Shown: one piece after another, positions 35,817 to 45,257 of the stretch
Layout: every line of letters starts with the position of its first letter
How positions within the stretch are numbered: position 1 is the stretch's first letter
From: Mycolicibacterium goodii
GTDB lineage: Bacteria; Actinomycetota; Actinomycetes; Mycobacteriales; Mycobacteriaceae
Direction: 5' to 3'
DNA: 64,000 bases
Assembly (NCBI RefSeq): GCF_001187505.1
Contig: NZ_CP012150.1
Location: forward strand, 620,001-684,000
The notes under the pieces: generated by a model
Seen by the model: the letters and a program-made list of their open reading frames with translations, nothing else
Told to the model about the DNA's origin: nothing
Databases searched by the model: none
Made by a program: the position numbers and the translations under genes

Positions 35817-36581
35817 TCACAAACCGGCCAGCGCCAGCAGATGCTCGGTTTCGGGACCTTTGACCAGTGCGGCCGCGGTCGGCGGATCGGTGGGGCCGAT
35901 GCCGTACGACGGGCAGTCCTTGGCCAGCACGCACACCCCGCACGCGGGTTTACGGGCGTGGCACACGCGTCGGCCGTGGAAGATCACGCGGTGGCTCAGC
36001 AGGGTCCACTCACTGCGTTCGATGAGCTCGGCGATCGCGAACTCGACCTTGACCGGGTCCTCCTCGGCGGTCCAGCGCCAGCGCCGCACGAGCCGGCCGA
36101 AGTGGGTGTCCACCGTGATGCCGGGGATGTCGAAGGCGTTGCCGAGGATGACGTTGGCGGTCTTGCGCCCGACCCCGGGCAGGGTCACCAACTCGTCGAG
36201 GGTCCTCGGCACCTCACCGTCGAAGCGCTCGACGAGTTCCTGGCCGAGCTTGATCAGCGAATTGGCCTTGTTGCGGTAGAACCCCGTCGGGCGGATCAGC
36301 TCTTCGAGTTCGGTGCGGTCGGCCTGCGCGTAGTCCAGCGCGGTGCGGTACTTCTTGAACAGCGCGGGGGTGGTCAGGTTGACCCGCTTGTCGGTGCTCT
36401 GCGCCGAGAGGATCGTCGCGACCGTGAGCTCGAGCGGATTGGTGAAGTCCAGCTCGCAGTACACGTGCGGGAACGCCTTGGCCAGCGTCCGGTTCATCCG
36501 GCGGGCACGACGAACCAGACCGAGTTGCGTCTCGGTGTCCCATTTCCTTGTTTTCGCCGCTCGGGCGGCACCCGCGCTCAC
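35817..36581 (-). CDS. nth: Endonuclease III
   Basis: 254 residues from the GTG at 36581. HhH-GPD DNA glycosylase/AP lyase for oxidised pyrimidines. [13 protein letters not shown] with the catalytic Lys, [14 protein letters not shown] with the catalytic Asp, and the 4Fe-4S Cys set C-x6-C-x2-C-x5-C in [17 protein letters not shown] are present. Orthologue of Rv3674c. First gene of the nth-tlpA-nudix-marP operon; divergent to a small membrane-protein gene. Confidence 0.95.
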   Translation of the reverse strand: MSAGAARAAKTRKWDTETQLGLVRRARRMNRTLAKAFPHVYCELDFTNPLELTVATILSAQSTDKRVNLTTPALFKKYRTALDYAQADRTELEELIRPTGFYRNKANSLIKLGQELVERFDGEVPRTLDELVTLPGVGRKTANVILGNAFDIPGITVDTHFGRLVRRWRWTAEEDPVKVEFAIAELIERSEWTLLSHRVIFHGRRVCHARKPACGVCVLAKDCPSYGIGPTDPPTAAALVKGPETEHLLALAGL

Positions 36582-36731
36582 GCCTGTCAGGGTACTGACC
36601 ACGGCTGACGATGCCCGATCGACGGTGTGCGGGTGACGTTTTCCGCGGCGGTCGGCGACACACCCGACCGGTGGCATTTGTGCCCCGGTTTGTGACCCCG
36701 CTGAGACCTGGGGCGTGTTAACTACTGCGTT

Positions 36732-37016
36732 GTGTCTTGGCTGCTGGTGGCGCTCATCCCGGGGTTGCTCATGCTGGCGACGTTCGGCCTCGACCGGATC
36801 GAGGCCGGTCTGGTCCGTGAGCAGGCACCCAGCCGGGTCAGGCCTGCCGTTCGCGGCGCCGCCGCGGCCCTGCCGGTGAGCGAGTTGCACCACCGCGAAC
36901 TGGTGCTGCAGACCGTCGGATCCAGCTCCTCGGGTGACCATTTGCCGACCCGGCGCAACGACCCGCGGGCGACGAATCCGCAGTTTCCCGCGACTCGCCA
37001 TGCCTATCGTGTGTAG
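36732..37016 (+). CDS. Small membrane protein (Rv3675 type)
   Basis: 94 residues, GTG start. Residues 2-19 form one TM helix ([18 protein letters not shown]); the rest is a polar, Arg-rich cytosolic or exported tail. TTAACT at 36718-36723 lies about 8 bp before the start, suggesting a very short or absent leader. It lies between nth and crp in the place of Rv3675. Function unknown. Confidence 0.7.
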   Translation: MSWLLVALIPGLLMLATFGLDRIEAGLVREQAPSRVRPAVRGAAAALPVSELHHRELVLQTVGSSSSGDHLPTRRNDPRATNPQFPATRHAYRV

Positions 37017-37102
37017 CGTTGGCTAGTCGCGAAACCGCGTACCTCTAGACTGAGCAGGCAATATCAGTTCGAGGTCTTACCTATTAGCTTAAGAGGGGCA
37101 AC

Positions 37103-37777
37103 GTGGACGAGATCCTGGCCAGGGCCGGAATCTTCCAGGGAGTCGAACCCACCGCCGTAGCGGCGCTGACCAAGCAGTTGCAGCCCGTCGACTTCCCGCG
37201 CGGGCACACCGTGTTCGCCGAAGGTGAGCCCGGCGATCGGCTGTACATCATCATCTCCGGCAAGGTGAAGATCGGCCGCCGGTCCCCGGACGGTCGGGAG
37301 AACCTGCTGACGATCATGGGTCCGTCGGACATGTTCGGTGAACTGTCGATCTTCGACCCGGGCCCCAGGACGTCGAGCGCCACCACGATCACCGAGGTCC
37401 GCGCGGTCTCGATGGACCGCGACGCGCTGCGCGCCTGGATCGCCGACCGGCCGGAGATCGCCGAGCAGCTGCTGCGCGTGCTCGCCCGCCGGCTGCGCCG
37501 CACCAACAACAACCTGGCGGACCTGATCTTCACCGACGTGCCGGGACGTGTCGCCAAGCAGCTGCTGCAGCTGGCGCAGCGCTTCGGCACCCAGGAGGGC
37601 GGCGCGCTGCGCGTCACGCATGATCTGACGCAGGAAGAGATCGCCCAGCTGGTCGGCGCGTCCCGCGAGACCGTCAACAAGGCGCTGGCCGATTTCGCGC
37701 ACCGCGGCTGGATCCGCCTGGAGGGCAAGAGCGTGCTGATCTCCGACAGCGAGCGTCTGGCCCGCCGCGCCCGGTAG
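37103..37777 (+). CDS. crp: cAMP receptor protein (Crp)
   Basis: 224 residues, GTG start with GAGGGGC upstream. The cNMP-binding domain (1-115) includes [15 protein letters not shown], then [17 protein letters not shown] with the cAMP-binding Glu and Arg. The dimer helix is [20 protein letters not shown]. The winged HTH is [20 protein letters not shown]. It is the orthologue of Rv3676, the global cAMP-responsive regulator. A long AU-rich stretch with TAGACT near 37047 may hold its promoter. Confidence 0.96.
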   Translation: MDEILARAGIFQGVEPTAVAALTKQLQPVDFPRGHTVFAEGEPGDRLYIIISGKVKIGRRSPDGRENLLTIMGPSDMFGELSIFDPGPRTSSATTITEVRAVSMDRDALRAWIADRPEIAEQLLRVLARRLRRTNNNLADLIFTDVPGRVAKQLLQLAQRFGTQEGGALRVTHDLTQEEIAQLVGASRETVNKALADFAHRGWIRLEGKSVLISDSERLARRAR

Positions 37778-37786
37778 CGCGTTGGC

Positions 37787-37819
37787 GAGCCTTACCGGCG
37801 CTCACCGCCGGTAAGGCTC
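37787..37819. terminator. Bidirectional hairpin between crp and the MBL gene
   Basis: GAGCCTTACCGGCG (37787-37800) and CGCCGGTAAGGCTC (37806-37819) form a perfect 14-bp stem with a 5-nt loop, placed between two convergent genes (stops at 37777 and 37825). Confidence 0.8.
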
Positions 37820-37824
37820 ACACA

Positions 37825-38619
37825 TCAGCCGTGGAGATAGTCGAGCTGGGCCTGCACGCTCTGCTCCGCGGCGTCCCACAGCTTCTCGTCGACATCGGTG
37901 TAGACATGTTCGACGATCTGGCGTGCGGTGGCGTCGTCACCGAGTTCGCGTAACGCCCCACGCACCTGCTCGAGCCGTTCCTCCCGGTGCGCCAGGTACA
38001 TCTCGGTGACGGCGCTCAGGTCGCCGAGTTCGGGACCGTGACCGGGCAGCACCACTCGCTGCCCGAGTCCCCGCAGCCGGCGCAGCGATTCGAGATAGTC
38101 GCGCAGGCTTCCGTCCTCGGTGTCGATGACGGTGGTTCCGCGCCCGAGCACGGTGTCGGCGGTCAGCACCGCACCCGGCCCGTCGCCGTCGTCGAGCACG
38201 AACGACAACGAGTCCGCGGTGTGCCCGGGCGTCGCCAGCACCGTGATGCGCAGCCCCGCCGCGTCGATCACCTCGCCGTCGGTCAACGGACCACCCAGCC
38301 CGCGCAGGAATCCGCTGCCCACCGCGCGCACCACCGCCCCGGTGCGTTCGACGATCCTGTCGATGCCGCCGGTGTGGTCCTCGTGCCGGTGGCTGATGAG
38401 CACCAGGCGGATCGTCCCGAGCTCGGCGACGCGCGTGATGTGCTCGTCGTCGTCAGGGCCCGGGTCGACCACGACGATCTCGTCGCTGCCCGGTGCACGC
38501 AACACCCAGGTGTTGGTGCCCTCCAGCGTCATGAGCCCGGGGTTGTTGCACAGCAGCACCGATGCCGATTCGGTCACCGGCCGCAACAACCCGTAGGCGG
38601 GGTGGGCGAGATCGCTCAC
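37825..38619 (-). CDS. MBL-fold metallo-hydrolase (Rv3677c type)
   Basis: 264 residues from the GTG at 38619, which overlaps the ridA stop. Zinc-binding HRHEDHTGGIDRI, then ATPGHTADSLSF and VLPGHGPELGDL are complete; the motif is the LACTB2/glyoxalase II-like one. The C-terminal helical domain (VYTDVDEKLWDAAEQSVQAQLDYL) is that of the LACTB2 branch, which includes ribonucleases and thioesterases. Function here is unknown. Confidence 0.9.
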   Translation of the reverse strand: MSDLAHPAYGLLRPVTESASVLLCNNPGLMTLEGTNTWVLRAPGSDEIVVVDPGPDDDEHITRVAELGTIRLVLISHRHEDHTGGIDRIVERTGAVVRAVGSGFLRGLGGPLTDGEVIDAAGLRITVLATPGHTADSLSFVLDDGDGPGAVLTADTVLGRGTTVIDTEDGSLRDYLESLRRLRGLGQRVVLPGHGPELGDLSAVTEMYLAHREERLEQVRGALRELGDDATARQIVEHVYTDVDEKLWDAAEQSVQAQLDYLHG

Positions 38620-39092
38620 GCGAGGCCCGGCGTGACCTCGACGATGATCTCGACCTCGACCGGGGCGTTGAGCGGCAACTCGGCCACCCCGACCGCCGAG
38701 CGCGCGTGCGCGCCCGCGTCGCCGAAGATCTCGCCGAACAGTTCGGAGGCACCGTTGACGACGCCGGGCTGGCCGCCGAAGCCGGGGGCCGACGCGACGA
38801 ACCCGACGACCTTGACCACCTTGACGACGGAATCGATGCCGACGAGCGCGTGCACCGCGGCCAACGCGTTGAGCCCGCACACCCGCGCGAGCTCCTTGGC
38901 CTCCTCGGCGCTCACCTCGGCGCCGACCTTGCCCGCCTTGAGCAGTTCACCGCCCTTGATCGGCAGCTGCCCCGAGGTGTAGACGTGGTTGCCGGTGTGC
39001 ACGGCAGGCACATAGGCCGCCACCGGCGGAACCACACCAGGCAGCTCGACGCCCAGCTCGGTCAACCGCGACGACCAGGACGCGCCGCTCAC
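38616..39092 (-). CDS. RidA family protein (Rv3678c type)
   Basis: 158 residues, GTG start. Rid superfamily fold with VYTSGQLPIKGGELLKAGKV, ELARVCGLNALAAVHALVG and the ending VEVEIIVEVTPG. The catalytic Arg of true RidA is missing near the C terminus, so imine deaminase activity is uncertain; this longer form is a separate Rid subgroup. It is coupled at both ends by 4-bp overlaps to the DUF4177 gene and the MBL gene. Confidence 0.87.
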   Translation of the reverse strand: MSGASWSSRLTELGVELPGVVPPVAAYVPAVHTGNHVYTSGQLPIKGGELLKAGKVGAEVSAEEAKELARVCGLNALAAVHALVGIDSVVKVVKVVGFVASAPGFGGQPGVVNGASELFGEIFGDAGAHARSAVGVAELPLNAPVEVEIIVEVTPGLA

Positions 39093-39250
39093 TTCGGCCG
39101 CTTCAGGTAGGCGACGTGCTGTTCACCGGTCGGCCCGGGCAGGACCGAGACCAGTTCCCAGCCGTCACTGCCCCACTGGTCAAGGATCTGTTTGGTGGCA
39201 TGGGTCAGCAACGGCACCGTGGCGTACTCCCAGCGAGTCGGTTCACTCAT
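39089..39250 (-). CDS. DUF4177 family small protein (Rv3678A type)
   Basis: 53 residues from the ATG at 39250. The sequence begins MSEPTRWEYATVPLLTHATK and has the family core QWGSDGWELVSVLPG and ends in YLKRPK, the single sheet-helix DUF4177 fold. The stop overlaps the Rid GTG (GTGA). First gene of the three-gene operon, 47 bp from the divergent ArsA-like gene. Function unknown. Confidence 0.82.
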   Translation of the reverse strand: MSEPTRWEYATVPLLTHATKQILDQWGSDGWELVSVLPGPTGEQHVAYLKRPK

Positions 39251-39297
39251 GGGGCGAGCTTATCGGTCGGGCAGCCGAGCTTGGTTAGCATGCACTC

Positions 39298-40332
39298 GTG
39301 GCAACCACAGACAGCGGCGCCAGACACGTCGGTTGGCCGTCGCGCCTGACGAAGGCGCGACTGCATTTCGTATCCGGCAAGGGCGGAACCGGCAAATCAA
39401 CGATCGCCGCGGCTCTGGCCCTCGCACTGGCCGCAGGTGGGCGCAGGGTTCTGCTCGTGGAGGTCGAGGAGCGTCAGGGCATCGCGCAGCTCTTCGATGT
39501 GCCGCCGCTGCCCTACGAGGAAGTCAAGATCGCCACGGCCGAACGCGGCGGACAGGTCAACGCGCTGGCCATCGACATCGAGGCCGCGTTCCTGGAATAC
39601 CTCGACATGTTCTACAACCTCGGTCTCGCCGGGCGCGCGATGCGTCGCATCGGCGCCATCGAATTCGCCACCACCATCGCACCTGGTCTGCGTGACGTGC
39701 TGCTCACCGGCAAGATCAAAGAGATCGTGGTGCGGCCTTCGAAGATGCGCGACGCCAAGCACAAACGCAGCGGATACGACGCCGTCGTCGTGGATTCCCC
39801 TCCGACAGGCCGTATTTCGCGCTTCCTCGACGTCACCAAGGCCGTCTCGGATCTGGCCAAGGGCGGGCCGGTGCACTCCCAGGCCGAGGGCGTGGTGAAA
39901 CTCCTGCACTCCGAGCAGACGGCGATCCACCTCGTGACACTGCTGGAGGCGCTGCCCATCCAGGAGACCCTGGAGGCCATCGACGAGCTCAGGGAACTGA
40001 ACCTGCCGATCGGCAGCGTCATCGTCAACCGCAACATCCCCGCGTACCTGTCGCCGGAGGATCTGGCCAAGGCCGCCGACGGCGACCTCAACGCCGACGC
40101 GATCCGCGCGGGGTTGAGCAAGGCCCGAATCTCGTTGTCGGACCAGGATTTCGCCGGTCTGCTCACCGAGACCATCCAGCACGCGACGCGCATCCAGGCC
40201 CGCAAGGAAAGTGCGGAACTGCTCGACGAGATCGACATCCCGCGCCTGGAGCTTCCCGCCCTGACCGACGGTGTCGATCTCGGCAGCCTCTACGAACTCG
40301 CCGAAGAACTTGCCGCCCAGGGGGTCAGATGA
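39298..40332 (+). CDS. bagA: ArsA/Get3-like ATPase, first subunit (Rv3679, BagA type)
   Basis: 344 residues, GTG start. Deviant Walker A at [20 protein letters not shown], switch I-like [13 protein letters not shown], Walker B-type [20 protein letters not shown], and P-loop NTPase helices throughout. No Cys pair for arsenite or zinc is seen. The two-protein arrangement with the next gene matches Rv3679-Rv3680, Get3-like proteins of M. tuberculosis with links to glycerol metabolism. Overlaps the second gene by 4 bp, so a hetero-complex is likely. Confidence 0.88.
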   Translation: MATTDSGARHVGWPSRLTKARLHFVSGKGGTGKSTIAAALALALAAGGRRVLLVEVEERQGIAQLFDVPPLPYEEVKIATAERGGQVNALAIDIEAAFLEYLDMFYNLGLAGRAMRRIGAIEFATTIAPGLRDVLLTGKIKEIVVRPSKMRDAKHKRSGYDAVVVDSPPTGRISRFLDVTKAVSDLAKGGPVHSQAEGVVKLLHSEQTAIHLVTLLEALPIQETLEAIDELRELNLPIGSVIVNRNIPAYLSPEDLAKAADGDLNADAIRAGLSKARISLSDQDFAGLLTETIQHATRIQARKESAELLDEIDIPRLELPALTDGVDLGSLYELAEELAAQGVR

Positions 40333-41459
40333 GCACCACACCACCGGCCCTGGACATGGGCTCGATTCTGGCCGACACCTCCAACCGCGTCGTGGTGTGT
40401 TGCGGCGCAGGCGGTGTCGGCAAGACCACGGCCGCCGCGGCGATGGCGCTGCGCGCCGCCGAGTACGGCCGCACCGTCGTGGTCCTCACCATCGACCCGG
40501 CCAGGCGACTCGCGCAGGCACTGGGCATCAAGGATCTCGGCAATACGCCGCAACGGGTTCCGCTGGCCCCCGAGGTCACGGGTGAACTGCACGCGATGAT
40601 GCTCGACATGCGTCGCACGTTCGACGAGATGGTGATGCAGTACTCGGGTGCCGGCGTTGCCGACCAGATCCTGGAGAACCAGTTCTACCAGACCGTGGCC
40701 ACTTCGCTTGCGGGCACGCAGGAGTACATGGCGATGGAGAAACTCGGGCAGTTGCTGTCCGAGGACAAATGGGATCTGGTGGTGGTGGACACGCCGCCGT
40801 CGCGCAACGCCCTGGACTTCCTGGACGCGCCGAAGCGCCTGGGCAGCTTCATGGACAGCCGCCTGTGGCGCATGCTGCTGGCGCCCGGTCGCGGTATCGG
40901 CAAACTCGTGACGGGTGCGGTGGGGCTCGCGATGAAAGCGATGTCGACCGTGCTGGGTTCTCAGATGCTTTCCGACGCAGCCGGTTTCGTGCAGTCCCTG
41001 GACGCCACGTTCGGCGGTTTCCGGGAGAAGGCGGACCGTACCTATGATCTGCTCAAGCGGCGCGGCACCCAGTTCGTGGTGGTGTCGGCGGCCGAACCGG
41101 ACGCGCTGCGGGAGGCCTCGTTCTTCGTCGACCGGTTGTCCAGCGAGCACATGCCGCTGGCGGGGTTGATCCTCAACCGCACGCATCCGACGCTGTGCGA
41201 GCTGCACGCCGAGAAGGCCGAGGAGGCCGCCGACGAGTTGGTCGCGGAGGATCCCGAGTCGTTGACGGCGGCAGTGCTGCGCATCCATGCCGAGCGCGCG
41301 CAGACGGCGAAGCGTGAGGTGCGCCTGCTGTCACGGTTCACCGGCGCCAATCCGCACGTCGCGATCGTCGGGGTGCCCTCGCTGCCGTTCGACGTGTCCG
41401 ACCTCGAGGCGCTGCGGGCGATCGCCGATCAGATCACCGGGGTCACCGAACCGGCCTGA
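40329..41459 (+). CDS. bagB: ArsA/Get3-like ATPase, second subunit (Rv3680, BagB type)
   Basis: 376 residues. Walker [21 protein letters not shown], then [18 protein letters not shown], Walker [21 protein letters not shown], and a hydrophobic-rich middle ([20 protein letters not shown]) where Get3 forms its client-binding helices. The C-terminal [13 protein letters not shown] strand is present as [19 protein letters not shown]. Its end overlaps the convergent beta-lactamase-like gene by 31 bp. Partner of the preceding ATPase. Confidence 0.88.
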   Translation: MSTTPPALDMGSILADTSNRVVVCCGAGGVGKTTAAAAMALRAAEYGRTVVVLTIDPARRLAQALGIKDLGNTPQRVPLAPEVTGELHAMMLDMRRTFDEMVMQYSGAGVADQILENQFYQTVATSLAGTQEYMAMEKLGQLLSEDKWDLVVVDTPPSRNALDFLDAPKRLGSFMDSRLWRMLLAPGRGIGKLVTGAVGLAMKAMSTVLGSQMLSDAAGFVQSLDATFGGFREKADRTYDLLKRRGTQFVVVSAAEPDALREASFFVDRLSSEHMPLAGLILNRTHPTLCELHAEKAEEAADELVAEDPESLTAAVLRIHAERAQTAKREVRLLSRFTGANPHVAIVGVPSLPFDVSDLEALRAIADQITGVTEPA

Positions 41460-42286
41460 GCACCGGCTTCGAGGTAGCGACGGATCTCGGCGCCCAGATA
41501 CCCCATGGTGTCCAGCACCCGGTCGCGGTGGTCCTCGCCCCACGCCCAGTTCGCCAGCACGGCATAGCCGACGCTGCGGCTCCCGTCGGCCGTGGCGACG
41601 CATCCGATGTCGATCCGCGCGTCGGAGATCGTGCCGGTCTTGTTCCACAGTTCGAATCCGGCGTCGGATCCGGTGTGGGCCAAGGGATCCAGACCGAAGG
41701 CGCGCGCCACCATGGACAGATCGGTGTTGACGCCCAGCCAGGTGCGCACCCGGTGCGACACCGCGGCGCCGTGGATCTCACCTGCGTGCAGGCGCGCCAC
41801 GAACTCACACAGCTCCGCGGCGTTTCCCGTCGACAGGGTGAGCGGGTCGTCACGGGATCGGTTCAACCGCACCTGGTCTCGCAGTCCACTCGCCGTGAAC
41901 CCGAGATCCATTGTGGCACGTTGAACCTCATCGAGCCCGAGCCTGCGCAGCAGGATGTTGGTGGCCATGTTGTCGCTCACCGCGCCGATCAGCAAGCACA
42001 GGTCGTCGATTCGAAAGTCCTGCTGCTGCAGCAGATAGAGAATCCCGGAATCGGCCACCACGTCGTCGGGTACCGCGGCGACGATCTCGTCGGGGTCGAG
42101 CGTCTTGTCCTCGAACCGACGCGCCACCTCGGCCAGCAGGAAGACCTTGCCGATGCTGGCGGTCTTGAGCACCCGCTCCGCGTCGTGTTCCCACAGGATC
42201 TCGCCGGTGCCCAGGTCGGTGATGCGCACCGACCAGGTCGCCGTCGCGGCCAGCCGCGACGACGCTGCGGTGAAGACATCGCTCAT
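41429..42286 (-). CDS. Class A beta-lactamase-like serine hydrolase, no signal peptide
   Basis: 285 residues. Active-site motifs of class A penicillin-recognising enzymes: Ser44-x-x-Lys47 in [11 protein letters not shown] in [11 protein letters not shown], and KTG in [11 protein letters not shown]. The omega-loop reads RDQVRLNRS, so the place of the deacylating Glu166 (E-x-x-L-N) is Gln. No export signal or lipobox precedes the domain. A cytosolic amidase or peptidase-like role is as likely as beta-lactam hydrolysis. Overlaps the permease by 4 bp in an operon with a LysA-like decarboxylase. Confidence 0.8.
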   Translation of the reverse strand: MSDVFTAASSRLAATATWSVRITDLGTGEILWEHDAERVLKTASIGKVFLLAEVARRFEDKTLDPDEIVAAVPDDVVADSGILYLLQQQDFRIDDLCLLIGAVSDNMATNILLRRLGLDEVQRATMDLGFTASGLRDQVRLNRSRDDPLTLSTGNAAELCEFVARLHAGEIHGAAVSHRVRTWLGVNTDLSMVARAFGLDPLAHTGSDAGFELWNKTGTISDARIDIGCVATADGSRSVGYAVLANWAWGEDHRDRVLDTMGYLGAEIRRYLEAGAQAGSVTPVI

Positions 42287-43731
42287 CGCCGTTCGTCAGC
42301 GCCCTCGGCGGGTCGGGCCGCATCGGCGTCCCCGATCTCGGCGGTGGCCGGCACCTGCCCGTAGCGCTTGCGCAGGACGTAGGCGACCAGGACGACGACC
42401 AGGCTCACCACGCTGGCCAGCAGCTGCACCCGCTGATCGGCGTCGAACAGCATGGCCACCAGGACCAGCACGAAGCACCCGATCACCGCGACCGTCAGGT
42501 ACGGGAAGAACCACATCTTCAGCGTCAGCCTGGCGGGATCGTCACGTTCGACGGCACGGCGCACCCGCAGCTGCGAGGCGCCGATCATCACGTACATGAA
42601 GATCGCGACCACGCCGCAGGAGTTCACCAGGAACAAGAACAGCGAGTCCGGCGCGATGTAGGCCAGGATCACCGAGATCCATCCGACGACGGTGCTGGCC
42701 AGGATCGCGCGGGTGGGCACACCGCGAGTGTTGGTCTGCACCAGCCAATCCGGCGCGTCGCCGTGCGATGCGAGCACCCGCAGCATGCGCGAGGACGTGT
42801 AGATCGACGAGTTCAGCACCGAAAGCACCGCGGTGAGGATGACGAAATTCATGATCAGTCCCGCACCGGGGATGTGCCGTTTCTCCAGGGCGGCGACGTA
42901 CGGGCTGGACAGCACGGAGGCGTCATTCCACGGCAGCAGGCACACCACCAGGAAGATGGACCCGACGTAGAACAGAATGATCCGCCAGATGACGCCGGTG
43001 GTGGCCCTGGCGACCGATTTCGCCGGTTCGGCGCTCTCCGCGGCGGCGATCGTGACGATCTCGGCCCCGCCGAACGCGAAGATCACCACCACAACGGCCC
43101 CGAAGATCGATCCGAGCCCGTTGGGCGCAAAACCCCCGTGCGACACCAGGTTCGTCAATCCACCGGTGTCGCCGGGCCACGCCCCGAGCACCCACAGCAG
43201 GCCGAGGACGATGAAGGACACGATGGCGGCGACCTTGATGCCGGAGAACCAGAACTCGAACTCGCCGAACCACCGCACCGAGATCAGGTTGGTCGCGGTC
43301 AACACCGCCATCAACAACATGGCCATCAGCCACAGCGGCAGTCCCACCCAGGCGGACAGGATGTTCGCTCCCGCAACGGCTTCCACCGCGATGATGATCA
43401 CGTAGTAGTACCAGTACAGCCAGCCGAGGGTGAACCCGGCCCACGGCCCGATCCCCATCCGGGCGTAGTCGGCGAATGCGCCCGCCCTCGGCTTGGCCAC
43501 GACCATCTCGCCGAGCATCCGCAGGGTGCACAGGACGAGCACCCCGGCCAGGATGTAGGACAGGATCGCCGCGGGGCCCGCGGTTTTGATCACCGCGCCG
43601 CTGCCGACGAACAGGCCGGCGCCGATGGCCCCGCCGATCGCGATCATGGTCATGTGCCGCGTTTTCAGCGACCTGGCGAGGCCCGAGCGGGGTTCGTCGG
43701 GCGAGGACAGTTCCGAATTCGGTTCCAGCAT
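42283..43731 (-). CDS. APC family amino acid permease
   Basis: 482 residues, 12 TM segments, amino acid transporter (AAT/GabP-like) branch. TM1 carries MIAIGGAIGAGLFVGSGAVI and TM2 follows GPAAILSYILAGVLV; the loop 2-3 motif is EMVVAKPRAGAFADYAR. These fit basic-amino-acid or GABA-type permeases. The ATG at 43731 is preferred to a TTG at 43743. It follows the decarboxylase by 12 bp and overlaps the hydrolase gene, so uptake is tied to those enzymes. Confidence 0.9.
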   Translation of the reverse strand: MLEPNSELSSPDEPRSGLARSLKTRHMTMIAIGGAIGAGLFVGSGAVIKTAGPAAILSYILAGVLVLCTLRMLGEMVVAKPRAGAFADYARMGIGPWAGFTLGWLYWYYYVIIIAVEAVAGANILSAWVGLPLWLMAMLLMAVLTATNLISVRWFGEFEFWFSGIKVAAIVSFIVLGLLWVLGAWPGDTGGLTNLVSHGGFAPNGLGSIFGAVVVVIFAFGGAEIVTIAAAESAEPAKSVARATTGVIWRIILFYVGSIFLVVCLLPWNDASVLSSPYVAALEKRHIPGAGLIMNFVILTAVLSVLNSSIYTSSRMLRVLASHGDAPDWLVQTNTRGVPTRAILASTVVGWISVILAYIAPDSLFLFLVNSCGVVAIFMYVMIGASQLRVRRAVERDDPARLTLKMWFFPYLTVAVIGCFVLVLVAMLFDADQRVQLLASVVSLVVVLVAYVLRKRYGQVPATAEIGDADAARPAEGADERR

Positions 43732-43743
43732 GAGTGGTCGCAA

Positions 43744-45135
43744 TCAGTCGGAGGGGCAGGCGGGTGAGACGAACGGCAACGGCTTGAGTGACGGTTCACC
43801 GGCCTCGGTGACGATCTGTTCGATCGTCTGAGCCCGGCGGGCCAGTGACCACCGTCGGTCACCTGCGGAGTCGGTCCCCACGGTGTAGACGGCAGGTCGG
43901 GGTAATGCGTTGTAGGAGAAGTGGGTCGAGAAGTAATACCCTCCCGTGTCGGGAACGGCGACCAGGTCCCCCGGGTGAACAGCAGGCAGTTCACGGCCGA
44001 CAGCCAGCATGTCACCGGTGAAGCAGGCCGGCCCGGCCACATCCTGCACCAGGGCCGGGTCCTCGCGGCGCCGCCCGTGCGGGTCGTACACCTCGACCCG
44101 CAGTGGCCACGCCTCCGGTGCGAAGATCGAGCGGGTGGCCACCTGGACGCCGGCGTGGGTGATGGCGATGGGTCGGCCGCCGGTCACCTTCGTGTACTCG
44201 ACGCGGGCGACCACGGTGCCCGCCTTGGCGGTCAAGGCTCGGCCGAATTCGGTCACCAGCGTGTAGGTTCCGTCGAACAGTTGCGGTACCGCGGCCTGCA
44301 GCGCCGCCCGGTGATCGGCGAAAGTCGGTGTGATGCGGTCGGATCGGAAGTTCACGGGCAGTCCGCCGCCGACGTCGATCCGCTGGATCTGCTGGAATCC
44401 GACCCGTTTGTCGATGTCGGCGGCCACCTCTGCGGTGAGGCGCACCCCCTCGGCCGCATGCTCGAGGCGCATCCCTTGCGAGCCGCTGTGCACGTGCAAC
44501 TGGGACAGCCAGGGCCGCATCGCGAATGCGGTGACGATCTCGTCGCGGTGATCGGCCAACCCGATCCCGAACTTCGAGGTGGAGGTGGCCGTGCTCATCG
44601 CGTCGATGGCGCCGGCACCGGTCTGGGGGTTCAACCGCATCCCGATCACCGAACGGGGCCTGCCGATGCGAGCGACGGCCTGGGAGACGGCCTGGTCGAC
44701 CCGCGCCAGTTCCTCGAAGTTGTCGACGTTGAACGACACCCCCAGCTCGAGCGCCCGCGCGATCTCCGTCGTGGTCTTGGCCGGGGAGTCGAACACGATA
44801 CGTTCGGCCGGGAAACCGGCCGCGAGCGCCAGTTCGAGTTCGCCCGGGCTGGCCACCTCGCAGCCGAATCCCGCGTCGGCGAACCGCGCGAGCACCGGTC
44901 GCAGCGTGATCGCCTTGGCCGCGATCGTGTGCACGGCGGGCAGCTCGGCGGGATAGACCGCTTGCAGCGACCACATCAGTTCGTCGAGGGTGTCCAGGTC
45001 GAGCACCCCGCACAGCGGGTGCAGGTCGTCGATGAAGCCCTGCCGGACCACGTCGGCGACGATCTGTTTGCGCCGCTGCAGGATTGCGTCCGGACCGGGC
45101 AGTGGACGCCAGGCACCCGGTGTTGCGTCAATCAC
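43744..45135 (-). CDS. Fold-type III PLP decarboxylase (LysA/diaminopimelate decarboxylase-like)
   Basis: 463 residues, GTG start. Alanine-racemase-like barrel with Schiff-base Lys74 (HTIAAKAITL), phosphate-binding IDVGGGLPVNF, and LHVHSGSQG. The C-terminal domain has ACFTGDMLAVG with the Cys of DAP decarboxylases. The active-site end is GYYFSTHFSYNALPRPA rather than the usual AYG...NYN-x-RPR, so the substrate is probably a different diamino acid or ornithine/arginine-like compound. It is not the housekeeping lysA, by context. Operon with an APC permease. Confidence 0.85.
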   Translation of the reverse strand: MIDATPGAWRPLPGPDAILQRRKQIVADVVRQGFIDDLHPLCGVLDLDTLDELMWSLQAVYPAELPAVHTIAAKAITLRPVLARFADAGFGCEVASPGELELALAAGFPAERIVFDSPAKTTTEIARALELGVSFNVDNFEELARVDQAVSQAVARIGRPRSVIGMRLNPQTGAGAIDAMSTATSTSKFGIGLADHRDEIVTAFAMRPWLSQLHVHSGSQGMRLEHAAEGVRLTAEVAADIDKRVGFQQIQRIDVGGGLPVNFRSDRITPTFADHRAALQAAVPQLFDGTYTLVTEFGRALTAKAGTVVARVEYTKVTGGRPIAITHAGVQVATRSIFAPEAWPLRVEVYDPHGRRREDPALVQDVAGPACFTGDMLAVGRELPAVHPGDLVAVPDTGGYYFSTHFSYNALPRPAVYTVGTDSAGDRRWSLARRAQTIEQIVTEAGEPSLKPLPFVSPACPSD

Positions 45136-45257
45136 CGGTAAAACCTATGCAACCCATCGCCGGTGGTGGAGCGGTCGGGGCTGAGAAAAATCGAGCGGAT
45201 CTTCGTCGGATTCGCCGAACCGACCGGCGCGCGCGGCGGCGCTCTCTCCGAAATGCA

